Origin: Streptomyces sp. NRRL S-340
GTDB lineage: Bacteria > Actinomycetota > Actinomycetes > Streptomycetales > Streptomycetaceae
Length of the DNA stretch: 64,000 nucleotides
Assembly (NCBI RefSeq): GCF_000720185.1
Contig: NZ_JOIY01000035.1
Location: 20,629 to 84,628 of the forward strand
Direction: 5' to 3'
Position 1 is the first letter of the stretch. Every line of letters begins with the position of its first letter. Below are positions 44,830 to 54,595 of this stretch, one piece after another. The position numbers were made by a program, and so were the translations under genes. The notes beneath the pieces are model-generated. The model ran no database searches, was not told the DNA's origin, and worked only from the letters and a program-made list of their open reading frames with translations.

Positions 44830-46632
44830 GTGGCCGGGCGCATCGAAGACTACGCACTCATCGGAGACATGCAGACCGCTGCCCTGGTCTGCCGGGACGG
44901 GACGGTCGACTGGCTGTGCCTTCCCCGCTTCGACTCGCATGCCATCTTCGCCGGCCTGCTGGGCACCGAGGAGCACGGCTTCTGGCGGCTCGGCCCCGCG
45001 TTCCCGGAGGGTGCCGAGCCGCCCACCGCCGACCGGCGCGGCTACCGCGGCGACTCGCTGATCCTGGAATCGGAGTGGGACACCCCGCACGGCACCGTCC
45101 GCGTGACCGATTTCATGCCCCCGCGGGACGGCGCCCCGCAGCTGATCCGCATCGTGGAGGGCGTCACCGGCCGGGTGCCGATGCGCTCCGCCCTGCGCAT
45201 GCGCTTCTCCTACGGCCGGGTCGTGCCCTGGGTGCACCGCAACGAGACCCGCACCGTGGCGGTCGCGGGCCCGGACTCCGTGTGGTTCGACACATCGGTG
45301 GAGACCTACGGCGAGTCGCTGACCACGTACGCGGACTTCACGGTCGCTCCCGGTGACCGGATCGCGTTCACCATCTCCTGGCAGCCCTCGCACAAGGAGG
45401 CGCCGCCGGAGCCGGAGCCCGAGCAGTCGCTGGAGGCGACCGAGGACTTCTGGCGCGAGTGGGTCGGGCACTGCACGTACCACGGCCCCTACCGTGAGGC
45501 CGTGGTCCGCTCCCTGATCACGCTGAAGGCCCTGACCTACGCCCCCACCGGCGGCATCGTCGCCGCGCCCACCACCTCCCTGCCGGAGGACATCGGCGGC
45601 GTACGCAACTGGGACTACCGCTACACCTGGCTGCGGGACGCGGCGATCACCCTGTCCTCGCTGCTGCGCACCGGCTACCGCGAGGAGGCCCGCGCCTGGC
45701 GCGAGTGGCTGCTGCGCGCGGTCGCGGGCGACCCGGAGAACCTCCAGATCATGTACGGCATCGCCGGCGAGCGCGAACTCGGCGAGGCGGAGCTGGACTG
45801 GCTGCCCGGCTACGAGAACTCCGCCCCGGTCCGGGTCGGCAACGGCGCCGCGCACCAGCTTCAGCTCGACGTCTACGGCGAGGTCACCGAGGCCCTGCAC
45901 CTGGCGCACATGACGGGCCTGGCCCGCAACGACTACGCCTCGCTGCTCCAGCTCAAGCTGATCCGCTACCTGGAGAAGCACTGGCAGGAACCGGACGAGG
46001 GCATCTGGGAGGTGCGCGGGCCGCGCCGGCACTTCGTGCACTCCAAGGTCATGGCCTGGGTCGCCGTGGACCGCACGATCAAGCTGATGGAGTCCGGTGA
46101 CGTCGACGGCCCGCTGGACCGCTGGAAGGACCTGCGCGACGAGATCCACCGGGACGTCTGCGAGAAGGGCTACGACAAGGAGCGCAACACCTTCACCCAG
46201 TCCTACGGCTCGCGCGAGCTGGACGCCTCCCTGCTGCTCATCCCGCAGATGGGCTTCCTGCCGCCGGACGACAAGCGGGTCATCGGCACCATCGAGGCCA
46301 TCCAGCGGGAGCTGTCCACCTCGGACGGGTTCATCCTGCGCTACCCCACCGACGGCGACCACGCGGGCGTCGACGGCCTCCCCGGCGACGAGGGAGCCTT
46401 CCTCGCCTGCTCGTTCTGGATGGCCGACGACCTGGCGATGATCGGCCGCGTCGACGAGGCGCGCAAGCTCTTCGAGAAGCTCCTGTCCCTGCGCAACGAC
46501 CTCGGTCTGCTGGCGGAGGAGTGGGATCCCCGCCTGCAGCGCCAGGTCGGCAACTTCCCGCAGGCCTTCAGCCACGTCCCCTTGATCGACACGGCGCTGC
46601 GTCTGACGGCGAGCGGGGCGTACGGGGGCTGA
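44830..46632 (+). CDS. glycoside hydrolase family 15 (glucoamylase/trehalase-like)
   Basis: A 600-residue cytoplasmic GH15 enzyme acting on an alpha-glucoside; some actinobacterial members are trehalases. It has an N-terminal beta domain (RIEDYALIGDMQTAALVCRDGTVDWLCLPRFDS), then the (alpha/alpha)6 barrel with NWDYRYTWLRDAAITLSSLLR near 255 and the catalytic-site block WEVRGPRRHFVHSKVMAWVAVDR near 395. GLLAEEWDP near 565 carries the second catalytic Glu. No signal peptide. I chose the GTG at 44830 with GGAG 6 bases upstream over an ATG 36 bases earlier. A 19-bp hairpin follows. Confidence 0.9.
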   Translation: MAGRIEDYALIGDMQTAALVCRDGTVDWLCLPRFDSHAIFAGLLGTEEHGFWRLGPAFPEGAEPPTADRRGYRGDSLILESEWDTPHGTVRVTDFMPPRDGAPQLIRIVEGVTGRVPMRSALRMRFSYGRVVPWVHRNETRTVAVAGPDSVWFDTSVETYGESLTTYADFTVAPGDRIAFTISWQPSHKEAPPEPEPEQSLEATEDFWREWVGHCTYHGPYREAVVRSLITLKALTYAPTGGIVAAPTTSLPEDIGGVRNWDYRYTWLRDAAITLSSLLRTGYREEARAWREWLLRAVAGDPENLQIMYGIAGERELGEAELDWLPGYENSAPVRVGNGAAHQLQLDVYGEVTEALHLAHMTGLARNDYASLLQLKLIRYLEKHWQEPDEGIWEVRGPRRHFVHSKVMAWVAVDRTIKLMESGDVDGPLDRWKDLRDEIHRDVCEKGYDKERNTFTQSYGSRELDASLLLIPQMGFLPPDDKRVIGTIEAIQRELSTSDGFILRYPTDGDHAGVDGLPGDEGAFLACSFWMADDLAMIGRVDEARKLFEKLLSLRNDLGLLAEEWDPRLQRQVGNFPQAFSHVPLIDTALRLTASGAYGG

Positions 46633-46640
46633 GGCGGCCG

Positions 46641-46682
46641 GGGAGGCGTCGCGGCGGCCCACCGGCCGCCGCGACGCCTCCC
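46641..46682 (+). terminator. terminator of the GH15 gene
   Basis: Perfect 19-bp stem: GGGAGGCGTCGCGGCGGCC (46641-46659) and its complement (46664-46682), loop CACC. The following 160 bases are a degenerate repeat of CCCCGGTGGCGTC/CCCGGCCCCGCC-like units up to the next gene. Confidence 0.85.
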
Positions 46683-46853
46683 ACCCGGTCCTGCCCCGGT
46701 GTCGTCCCCCTGGTTCAGCCCCGGTGACGTCCGCCCGGCCCTGTCCCGGCGGCCGTCGCCCGGCCCCGCCTCAGCGGCTTTCGCCCGGCCCCGCCCCGGT
46801 GGCCTCCACCCCGTACTGTCCCGGTGGCGTTTCCCCAGGTAGCGTCCGGTTTC

Positions 46854-48521
46854 ATGGACCGCAGACTCGACACCGAGGGCGCCGGGATCACCGTGCAGCG
46901 CGCCCTCGAACTGCCCGGCCTCCGCAGCGGCCTGCCCGAGATCGTGGCCGGCGGCGACCGGCTGGGCCGCACCGTGCGCTGGGTGCACGCCGGGGAGGTC
47001 CCCAACATCGCCTCCCTGCTCAAGGGCGGTGAACTCCTGCTGACCACCGGCTACGGCCTGGGCACCCGCCCCGCCGACCAGCGCGCCTTCGTCCGCACCC
47101 TGGCCGAGCGCGGTATCGCGGCCCTCGTCGTGGAGCTGGGCCCCCGCTTCAGCCGGCTGCCCGCCGCCCTCGTCGAGACCGCCCGCTCGGCCGGTCTCCC
47201 GCTCGTCCAGCTGCACCGCGAGGTGCCGTTCGTGACGGTCACCGAAGAGATCCACACGGAGATCGTCAACGGACACTACGCCCTCCTCCAGCGCGCCGAG
47301 GAAGTGCACCGGCGCTGCACCGAGGCGCTGCTCGGCGGCGGCGGGGTGCCGCAGGTGCTCGGCATCCTCGCCGACTTCGGCTCCAACCCGGTCTTCCTGG
47401 AGACCGCGGAGGGCCGGCTGCTGTACGCGGCGGGCGCCGGGCCGGAGGGCGCCGACGCGCTCCAGGTCTGGGAAGGACTGCGCGGCCAGCACAAGGAGAC
47501 CCCGCCGCCCGCCGGTTCCGTCCTGGTGGACGTGCCCGGCGGCGGTCTCGGCCCCGGCTCGGTCCGCGCCCGGCTCGTCCTGCTGCCCGTGCGCGCCCCG
47601 CTCGCCCCCGTGCACCGCATGGCCGCCGAGCGGGCGGCCGGGATCCTCGCCGTGGTGCTGATGCAGGCCCGTCAGGAGGAGGAGCTGGCCGCGCGCGGAC
47701 GCGGCGACTTCCTCACCGACCTCGCCGAGGGCCGTATCGCCGCCGAGGACGCCCCCGCGCAGGCCCGGGTGCTCGGTTTCAAACCGGGCGGCAGCCCCCT
47801 GCTGCCCGTGGTCATGCGGCTCGGGGACGCCCTGGCGCCGGGCGGCGGGGGCGGCTGGGCGGTGCTGGCGCGGGCGGTGGCCGAGGAGCTGGCCGCGGTC
47901 GGTGTGCCGGCCCTGCTGGGCGTACGGCCCGTCGAGGGCCGGGTGCTGCTGCTGGTCGGGCTGCGCGCCGAGGCGGAGCGGTCGGCGGTCGCGGACCGGG
48001 TCGCCGCGGCGCTGCGGGCCGGCGGGGAACGGGCGGGCCTGCGGCGCCCGGCCCCTCCCCCGGCCACCGCGGGCCGGGGCTACCCGCAGCCCGTGGTGGT
48101 CGTCGGCGTCGCGGGCGGCTGGGCGGCGGCCTCGGCGGGCCTGCGGCACGCCGCCGAGACGGCGACGGCGGCGCAGGGGCTGCCCGAGCGGCCCTGGTAC
48201 GACGCGCGCCGCCTCGACATCGACCTGCTGCTGTGGCGACTGCGCGGCCATCCGGACCTGGCGGCCTTCGTGGAGCGTGCCATCGGTCCGCTGCAGGACC
48301 ACGATCGCCGTTCCAAGCCCCCGCTGCTGCCCACCCTCCAGACGTATCTGGCGCACGCGGGCCGCAAGGCGGAGACGGCCCGCGAGCTGCACCTGAACCG
48401 GCAGACCCTCTACAACCGGCTCGCGCGGATCGGGGAGTTGCTGGGCACCGACCTGGACGACCCGCAGACGGTGCTGGCGTTGAGCCTGGCGCTGCGGGCC
48501 CGACGGCACGTGGCGTCGTGA
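46854..48521 (+). CDS. PucR-family transcriptional regulator
   Basis: A 555-residue regulator. The N-terminal PucR domain (ITVQRALELPGLRSGLPEIVAGGDRLGRTVRWVHAGEVPNIASLLKGGELLLTTG, given here only as the region 8-62) leads to a GGDEF-like middle domain. The C-terminal helix-turn-helix is AHAGRKAETARELHLNRQTLYNRLARIGELLG near 505-535. Such regulators respond to nitrogen compounds in several bacteria; no target gene is adjacent. ATG at 46854 has no ribosome site and may be leaderless; a GTG 30 bases earlier is in frame. Confidence 0.88.
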   Translation: MDRRLDTEGAGITVQRALELPGLRSGLPEIVAGGDRLGRTVRWVHAGEVPNIASLLKGGELLLTTGYGLGTRPADQRAFVRTLAERGIAALVVELGPRFSRLPAALVETARSAGLPLVQLHREVPFVTVTEEIHTEIVNGHYALLQRAEEVHRRCTEALLGGGGVPQVLGILADFGSNPVFLETAEGRLLYAAGAGPEGADALQVWEGLRGQHKETPPPAGSVLVDVPGGGLGPGSVRARLVLLPVRAPLAPVHRMAAERAAGILAVVLMQARQEEELAARGRGDFLTDLAEGRIAAEDAPAQARVLGFKPGGSPLLPVVMRLGDALAPGGGGGWAVLARAVAEELAAVGVPALLGVRPVEGRVLLLVGLRAEAERSAVADRVAAALRAGGERAGLRRPAPPPATAGRGYPQPVVVVGVAGGWAAASAGLRHAAETATAAQGLPERPWYDARRLDIDLLLWRLRGHPDLAAFVERAIGPLQDHDRRSKPPLLPTLQTYLAHAGRKAETARELHLNRQTLYNRLARIGELLGTDLDDPQTVLALSLALRARRHVAS

Positions 48522-48633
48522 ACGGCGGGCGGGGTACCGCGCAGGACGGCCGCTGCGTCGTCAACGGCGGCCGGGGCATCGTGAACGGCGGCCGGGGCGC
48601 CGGCATCCCTCAGGGCGGGTCGGGCGAACGGCC

Positions 48634-49779
48634 TCAGAGCGGGCTCGCCGGCTCGGTCAGCTCGTCGTAGACGCTGAGGACCTGGGCGACGGTCTCGTCC
48701 TCGGTGGGCCAGCCCGCGGCCTGCGCCGCTCCCCTGGCCCGCAGCAGTTCACGGCGCCCTGGGTCGGCGAGCAGCCGGACGACGACGGCGGCGAGGGCGT
48801 GCGGATCGCCGTACGGGACGAGTTCGGCCGCTTCCCCCACCAGGTCGGGGATCCCTCCGACGGCGGTCGCGACGAGCGGCACCCGGGCGAGCAGCGCCTC
48901 CTGGGCGAACACGGAGCGCGGCTCCCAACTGCTGGTCACCAGCGCGATATCGGCGGCCGTGAGGAGCTGGTGCACGTCGTCGCGGACCCCGAGGAGCCGG
49001 ACCGGCAGCTCCTCGTCCTCGATCCGCCGCTGCAGCGTCGCGCGCAGCGGCCCCTCCCCCGCGACGACGATCAGCGGCACCGGGTCGAGACGGCGCCAGG
49101 AACCTGCCGCGTCCAGCAGGTACTCGTAGCCGCGGTGCCGGTCGAGCGAGCCGACGGCGAGGAGCAACGGGCGTCCGGTGGCGCCGAGTTCGGCCCGCAG
49201 CTTGGCGCGTCGTCCCTCCGGGTCGTCGTGGTCGGGGCAGGTGTCGCCGCGGGCCGGGCCGGGCAGCGCCGTGGCGGCCAGACGGGCGTCACGGGCACCG
49301 GCGCGGCGGGCCCGGTCCACCAGGTCCGAGGTGGTGCCCAGCACCACGGTGGCCGCCTTCACCACCCGCCGCTCCAGCAGCCGCAGGAAATGGGCCCGCG
49401 GTCCCTGCTCGAGGGCGCGGTTGTGCCAGGTGACGACGAGGGGCGTAGGGCGTCCGCGCAGGGCCAGCATCGCGCGGAAGGAGGCGTGCAGTCCGTGCGC
49501 GTGCACCAGATGGGCCTGTGAACAGACAGCCCGCAGCGCCGCTACCGAGGCGGGATCGCTGCTGCGCGGCACGTGCACGTGGTCGGCGCCGACACCGGTG
49601 AAGCCGTAGGCGCGGTCGGCCTCGTCGGGGGCGCACACCGTGACCCGCACGCCCCGCGCCACGAGTCCCGCGGCCAGCGAACGCACGTGCGCACTGCTGC
49701 TCGCGTTGCCGCCGCCGACCACCTGCACGGTGCGCAGCGGCGACTGACCGTGCGGTGCGTTGCTGCTGACGGGGCTCAC
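48634..49779 (-). CDS. GT4-family (GT-B) glycosyltransferase
   Basis: A 381-residue glycosyltransferase that would transfer a sugar from a nucleotide donor to an unknown acceptor. The N-terminal half opens TVQVVGGGNASSSAHVRSLAAGLVARG and has LVHAHGLHASFRAM; the C-terminal donor half has LLLAVGSLDRHRGYEYLLDA, LIVVAGEGPLR, VRLLGVRDDVHQLLTAADIALVTSSWEPRS and FAQEALLARVPLVATAVGGIPDLV with the expected Glu. GTG at 49779 has AGGAG 10 bases upstream. It lies downstream of the MraY-like gene on the same strand, but a 906-base repeat-rich gap separates them. Confidence 0.9.
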   Translation of the reverse strand: MSPVSSNAPHGQSPLRTVQVVGGGNASSSAHVRSLAAGLVARGVRVTVCAPDEADRAYGFTGVGADHVHVPRSSDPASVAALRAVCSQAHLVHAHGLHASFRAMLALRGRPTPLVVTWHNRALEQGPRAHFLRLLERRVVKAATVVLGTTSDLVDRARRAGARDARLAATALPGPARGDTCPDHDDPEGRRAKLRAELGATGRPLLLAVGSLDRHRGYEYLLDAAGSWRRLDPVPLIVVAGEGPLRATLQRRIEDEELPVRLLGVRDDVHQLLTAADIALVTSSWEPRSVFAQEALLARVPLVATAVGGIPDLVGEAAELVPYGDPHALAAVVVRLLADPGRRELLRARGAAQAAGWPTEDETVAQVLSVYDELTEPASPL

Positions 49780-50685
49780 GCGGGCGGGGCTCCTGGTTCG
49801 GCGTGGTGCGGTCACGAAGAAACGTACAGAAGGTATCGGGGGGCGCGACGCGGCCCGTGCGCGCCTGTCGGGCGTACCGCGTTCTTCGCCAAGGATGCCA
49901 GCAGGTACGGGGGTTGCGGACCCGGCGGGCGGTCGCGCCGGGCGGCGCCCGCGGCGGGCGCGCCCGCGCGCGTCATCCGCACGAGTGAGGGAACGGCGGG
50001 AACGGCGGCGCGCGGCGGAGCACTTGCCCGGACAACCGAGTACGTCCGAGCGCCCGCCCCCCGGGGAGGGCGTACAGGCGCACCGAGGGGCGCCCCGCAC
50101 TCCCGCCCACGCGCCGTCTCCGCCTGCACGCTGCCGCGGGCGCGCGCTGCCGGGAGTGCGTCCGGCCTCGGGGGCCGTGCTGCTGTCGTGGCGGGCCCGG
50201 CGGCCCGGGTGGGGTGGGCGCGGTCAGGTGAGGGAGCACCCCTGCGGGCGCGCGCCGCTGGAGGAGCGTCCGGCGGCGGGCGCGTGCGGCTGGTGTCGCG
50301 GGCCTGGTGGTCGGGGTGAGACGCCTGGTGGTCCGGGTGAGACGGGCGCGGTCAGATGAGGGAGCACCCCTGCGGGCGCGCGCCGCTGGAGGAGCGTCCG
50401 GCGGCGGGCGCGTGCGGCTGCCGCCGATCGCCTGGGCACGGCCCGCCGAGCGGGCGCCGCCGATCGCCTGGGTGTGACCCGCCGGTCCCCTGCCGCCGGC
50501 CGCCCGGGCATCGTCAGTCGCTTGCGTACCCCGGCTGCCCGAGTGGCCGAGCCCTCGTGCGCGCGCCCGGCCGCCCGAGCGCCCTCAGTCGGCCGGGGGC
50601 CGGCGTGCGACGGTGCCCCGCACCGGACTGTGCGGCGGGCCGGGCTGCCGGTCGTCGCGGTGGTCCCGGGCGGCGGTCCCGGGCG
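49780..50685. repeat. 906-bp non-coding region with long direct repeats
   Basis: A 77-bp segment (50216-50292) recurs at 50344-50420, 128 bases on, with a single difference (GTG versus ATG in GGTCAGGTGAGGG). Between the copies, CCTGGTGGTC(G/C)GGGTGAGACG is repeated in tandem (50302-50346 area). After them GCCGCCGATCGCCTGGG occurs twice (near 50419 and 50456). Open frames change register between copies since 128 is not a multiple of 3, so I see no gene. Confidence 0.8.
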
Positions 50686-51444
50686 TCATCGGGCGGCGCG
50701 GGCCATCGCGGTCACCCGGTCGCCCCACACCGCGGCGGCCACCACGGCGGCGGCGTGCGCCGTGAGCCCCACCCGCCCGGTACCCGTCACGACCGCGGTA
50801 CCCAGGGCCGCGCCCAGGGCGTGCGCCCCCGTGTCGCCGATCATCACGCGCTCGCCGAGGTCGTCGGGGAGCACGGCCGCCGCGGCGCCCACCGCCGTCG
50901 CCGCCAGCTCGGCGCCCGGCCCCCGCCGCAGCAGCCCCGGCGCGCCGAACGCCAGTACCGCACCGGCCGCCCGCCCGGGGCGCACGTCCACGAGGTTGAC
51001 GAAGTGCGCGGCCCCGGCGATGACCACCCCGGCCAGCACCCGGTCCACCGGCCGCTCCTTCAGCCGCGCCCCGGCGATGAGCGCGGCAGCCGAGATGCCG
51101 AACAACTTGACGGCTCCGCCGGTGACTTCGCCCTCGCGCAGGGCCGACAGATGGGCACGGAAGCCGCGCCGCGGGTCACCGGCGCCCGCGATGTCGTCGT
51201 ACGCCCCGCAGAGGCCGGCTGCGGCCACGGCGAGCCCGGCCGCCGGACGTACGCGCGCCGCACCGGCCGCGGCGGCCAGGGCGGTGGCCGGGCCGGCGTA
51301 CAGCCCGACGGACCGGCCGGCGTGGTTCTTCCGCTCCCAGCGCGCACGTCCCCCGGGCGCCCAGGTGCCCAGCGCCCGCATCGTCGCCCGGGTGAGCGCT
51401 GCCGTGGTGAGGAAGGCGGTGCTGCGGCCGGCTCGTGCGATCAT
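50686..51444 (-). CDS. short MraY/WecA-like membrane protein
   Basis: A 252-residue hydrophobic protein with about seven membrane segments, shorter than the 320-400 residues of polyprenyl-phosphate sugar-phosphate transferases. Features of that family are visible in order: GLCGAYDDIAGAGD near 82 (catalytic Asp-Asp), AHFVNLVDVRPGRAAG near 146 (normally NxxNxxDGxxG) and ERVMIGDTGAHALGAALG near 200 (normally GDxGs). The two middle motifs are altered. Downstream on the same strand is a GT4 glycosyltransferase. It could be a reduced phosphoglycosyl transferase or a relative with another role. ATG start without a clear ribosome site. Confidence 0.7.
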   Translation of the reverse strand: MIARAGRSTAFLTTAALTRATMRALGTWAPGGRARWERKNHAGRSVGLYAGPATALAAAAGAARVRPAAGLAVAAAGLCGAYDDIAGAGDPRRGFRAHLSALREGEVTGGAVKLFGISAAALIAGARLKERPVDRVLAGVVIAGAAHFVNLVDVRPGRAAGAVLAFGAPGLLRRGPGAELAATAVGAAAAVLPDDLGERVMIGDTGAHALGAALGTAVVTGTGRVGLTAHAAAVVAAAVWGDRVTAMARAAR

Positions 51445-51674
51445 GCCGTCACTCTAGGCGCCGCCCGGCGCGCGGCGAACGGACGGCGGCTCCGGCCCGT
51501 CCGCCCCCGCCCGCGTCCGCCCCTCGCGTCCCGCCGAAAGCGCCACCGGCCGGAGACGCCCTCCCCCGGCCGGACCGGGCCACGGCCCCTGCTGTCCGCC
51601 CGGACCGACGCCCACCTGCCGCCTACCTACCTGCCCGCTCAGCCCGCCGTTCGCCTGCCCGCCCGGGCCGACGC

Positions 51675-53414
51675 CTACCTGTCCGCCCGGGCCGTCTCCA
51701 GCAGTTCCTCGGCGTGGGCGCGGGCGGTCTCGGAGTCCTCCTGGCCCGCCAGCATCCGGGACAGTTCCCTGACCCGGTCCTCGCCCTCCAGGACCTTCAC
51801 GCCCGAACGGGTCACCGACCCGTCGTTCGTCTTCTCCACCAGCAGCTGCCGGTCGGCGAAGGCGGCCACCTGCGGCAGGTGCGTGACGACGACGACCTGC
51901 GCCGTCTTCGCCAGTTTGGCGAGCCGCCGCCCGATCTCCACGGCCGCCTTGCCGCCGACACCGGCGTCGACCTCGTCGAAGAGGTACGTCGGCACCGGGT
52001 CCGTGCCCGCGAAGACGACCTCGACGGCCAGCATCACGCGGGACAGCTCACCGCCGGAGGCGCCCTTGGCGATCGGCCGCGGCGGCGCGCCCGGATGCGG
52101 GGCGAGCAGCAGCTCGACCTCGTCGACGCCGGAGGGGCCGTAGGCGACCGTACGGCCGTCGACCTCCACACCGTCCGGGTCCTCGGTCTGCCGCAGGTCG
52201 AACGACACGCGCGCGTGCGGCATGGCGAGCGAGGCCAGCTCGGCGGTGACGGCGGCGGCGAAGCGCTGCGCGGCCTCCGCCCGGGCGTCCGTCAACGCCT
52301 GGGCGAGACCGCCCAGTTCGGCGCGCAGCGCGTCACGCTCCGCGGTCAGCTCGCCGATCCGTTCGTCGTCGCCGTCCAGCTCGGTCAGCCGGACGGCACT
52401 GCGCTCGGCCCAGTCGAGGACGGCGTCCACGCCCTTGTCGTACTCCCCGTACTTGCGGGTCAGCGCCGTCAGCGCCGCGCGCCGCTCCTCCACGGCGGCC
52501 AGCCGCAGCGGGTCGGCGTCCAGGTCGTCGGCGTACCCGGCCAGCTCCCCGGCGACGTCGCCCAGCAGGATCCCGATCTCACCGATCCGGTCGGCGAGCG
52601 CGGCCAGCGCCGGGTCGTGCGCGCGTACGGCCTCCAGGGCGCGCTGGGCGCCGGCGACGAGGGTGGCGGCGTCGATGCCCTCCGGGTCCTCCGGGTCACC
52701 GGCGAGAGCGGCGTGCGCGGCCGTCGCTGCGGACGCCAGGGCCTCGGCGTGGCCGAGCCGCTCGGCCTCCTCGGCCAGCTCGGCGTCCTCACCCGCACGC
52801 GGCTCGACGGCGGCGACCTCGTCCAGGCCGAAGCGGAGCATGGCGGCCTCCTGGGCCCGCTCCCGCGCACGCGTGGTGATCTCCTCCAGCTCCGCGGAGA
52901 CCGCCCGCAGCCGCCGGTACGCCTCCGTGTACTTGGTGAGCGGTACGGCGACCGCGTCGCCCGCGTACCGGTCCAGGGCCTGCCGCTGCCGGGACAGCTT
53001 CAAGAGCCCCTGCTGGTCCGTCTGACCGTGCACGGCCACCAGGTCGTCGGCCAGCTCGGCGAGCAGCCCGACGGGTACGCTGCGTCCGCCCAGGTGGGCC
53101 CGTGAGCGGCCTTCGGCGGAGACGGTGCGGCTGATCAGCAGCGCCCCGTCGTCCAGCTCGGCGCCCGCCTCCTCGGCCCGCAGGACCGCCGCGGCGCCGG
53201 AGGGCACGGCGACGCGCCCCTCCACGACCGCCTTGCCGGCCCCGATCCGTACGAGCGCCGGGTCCGCGCGCCCGCCCAGCAGCAGCCCCAGGCTGGTGAC
53301 CACCATGGTCTTGCCCGCACCCGTCTCACCCGTGACCGCGGTGAAGCCGGGTGACAGCTCGACGACCGCGTCGTCGATCACGCCGAGCGACCGTATCCGC
53401 ATCTCCTCCAACAC
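51675..53414 (-). CDS. recN: DNA repair protein RecN
   Basis: SMC-like ATPase that acts early in double-strand break repair; 579 residues. Walker A is TGETGAGKT (28-36), followed by LGLLLGGRAD and VHGQTDQQGLL, a RecN hallmark. Coiled-coil arms extend roughly from 150 to 370. The signature ASGGELSRVMLA lies near 448 and Walker B YLFDEVDAGVGG near 480. I chose the GTG at 53414, with AAGG 8 bases upstream; the in-frame GTG two codons earlier is too close to that site. It lies 275 bases after nadK on the same strand. No SOS box was seen directly upstream. Confidence 0.95.
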   Translation of the reverse strand: MLEEMRIRSLGVIDDAVVELSPGFTAVTGETGAGKTMVVTSLGLLLGGRADPALVRIGAGKAVVEGRVAVPSGAAAVLRAEEAGAELDDGALLISRTVSAEGRSRAHLGGRSVPVGLLAELADDLVAVHGQTDQQGLLKLSRQRQALDRYAGDAVAVPLTKYTEAYRRLRAVSAELEEITTRARERAQEAAMLRFGLDEVAAVEPRAGEDAELAEEAERLGHAEALASAATAAHAALAGDPEDPEGIDAATLVAGAQRALEAVRAHDPALAALADRIGEIGILLGDVAGELAGYADDLDADPLRLAAVEERRAALTALTRKYGEYDKGVDAVLDWAERSAVRLTELDGDDERIGELTAERDALRAELGGLAQALTDARAEAAQRFAAAVTAELASLAMPHARVSFDLRQTEDPDGVEVDGRTVAYGPSGVDEVELLLAPHPGAPPRPIAKGASGGELSRVMLAVEVVFAGTDPVPTYLFDEVDAGVGGKAAVEIGRRLAKLAKTAQVVVVTHLPQVAAFADRQLLVEKTNDGSVTRSGVKVLEGEDRVRELSRMLAGQEDSETARAHAEELLETARADR

Positions 53415-53689
53415 GCACACGACCTTACGAGGTCCGGGGCGGCGCGTGCGACCGCCCCGCCCTTGTCACCCGCGCGAGTGGTCCGGCACAAGGGCGCGGG
53501 GAACCGCGCGGACCCTCGCGACCCGCGCACGGCGCCCCGGGGCGGCCGCTCGGGAGGGCCCGGCGGCCACGCGGGCCGTCCCTCCCGGGAGAGCCCCGGC
53601 GGCCGCCCTGGTGGGACGCTTCCGGCACACCTCCGGAGGGTGCCCCCGCACCGCTGCCCCAGGAGAATGCCGCGCCTCCCCCGGTGGGG

Positions 53690-54595
53690 CTAGTGCGGCG
53701 CCCCCCGCCACCCCGAGACCGGCAGCGCGAACTTGGCCACCAGCCGGTCCGTGAACGATGCGTGGTGCAGCCGGGCCAGCCTCACGGGGACGGCGCCGCG
53801 CCGCACCTCCACCCGCGCCCCCGGCGGCAGCTCGACCGTGCGGCGCCCGTCGCACCACAGGACCCCCGGCGGCACGTGCGGCAGCACCTCCACGGCGAGC
53901 ACGGAGTCCGGTGAGGTCACCAGCGGCTTGGCGAACAGCGCGTGCGCGCTGATCGGCACCATCAGCAGCGCCTCGACCTCGGGCCACACCACGGGGCCTC
54001 CCGCGGAGAAGGCGTACGCCGTCGATCCGGTGGGCGTGGCGCACACGATGCCGTCGCAGCCGAACCCGGTCACCGGCCGTCCGTCGATCTCCAGCACGAC
54101 CTCCAGCATCCGCTCGGCGGACACCTTCTGCACGGCCGCCTCGTTCAGCGCCCAGTCGGTGTGCACGATGTCGCCGTTGCGGTGCACGACCACGTCGACG
54201 GTCATCCGTTCCTCGACCTCGTAGGCCCGGGACACCACCCGGTCCACGACCTTGTCCAGGTCGTCCCGCTCGGCCTCGGCGAGGAACCCGACCCGGCCGA
54301 GGTTCACGCCGAGCATCGGCACCCCCGAGGCGCGGGCGAACTCGGCGCCGCGCAGCAGGGTGCCGTCACCGCCGAGGACGATCAGCAGCTCGCACCCGTC
54401 CAGGGACTCCGGCGTGGCCTCGGCGACCAGCTGCACCTCCCCCGGCAGCGGCAGGTCACACGCCTCCGCCTCCAGGACGCGCACGCCGATCCCGGAGTGC
54501 AGCAGCCCCTTGACCACCAGCTCGGCGCTGCGGACTGCGGCCGGCCGCCCGGTGTGGGCCAGCAGGAAAACGGTACGAGCATGGCTCTTTGTCAA
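53690..54595 (-). CDS. nadK: NAD kinase
   Basis: Phosphorylates NAD to NADP; 301 residues. GGDGT (75-79) is the catalytic motif, followed by GVNLGRVGFLAE, the NE pair in ALNEAAV near 150, and PTGSTAYAFSAGGP near 185 for NAD binding. The start is TTG, overlapping the tlyA stop as TTGA, so it is translationally coupled to tlyA; a conserved HARTVFLLAHTGR start supports it. Confidence 0.95.
   Translation of the reverse strand: MTKSHARTVFLLAHTGRPAAVRSAELVVKGLLHSGIGVRVLEAEACDLPLPGEVQLVAEATPESLDGCELLIVLGGDGTLLRGAEFARASGVPMLGVNLGRVGFLAEAERDDLDKVVDRVVSRAYEVEERMTVDVVVHRNGDIVHTDWALNEAAVQKVSAERMLEVVLEIDGRPVTGFGCDGIVCATPTGSTAYAFSAGGPVVWPEVEALLMVPISAHALFAKPLVTSPDSVLAVEVLPHVPPGVLWCDGRRTVELPPGARVEVRRGAVPVRLARLHHASFTDRLVAKFALPVSGWRGAPH

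Noticed and set aside
46341..48509. 722-codon minus-strand frame over the GH15 end and PucR gene
   Set aside because: Crosses two real genes and a perfect terminator hairpin; codon pattern is that of a shadow frame.
49803..50511. Several 60-250 codon frames in the repeat-rich gap
   Set aside because: The 128-base repeat spacing shifts the frame between copies; none has a ribosome site or recognisable domain.
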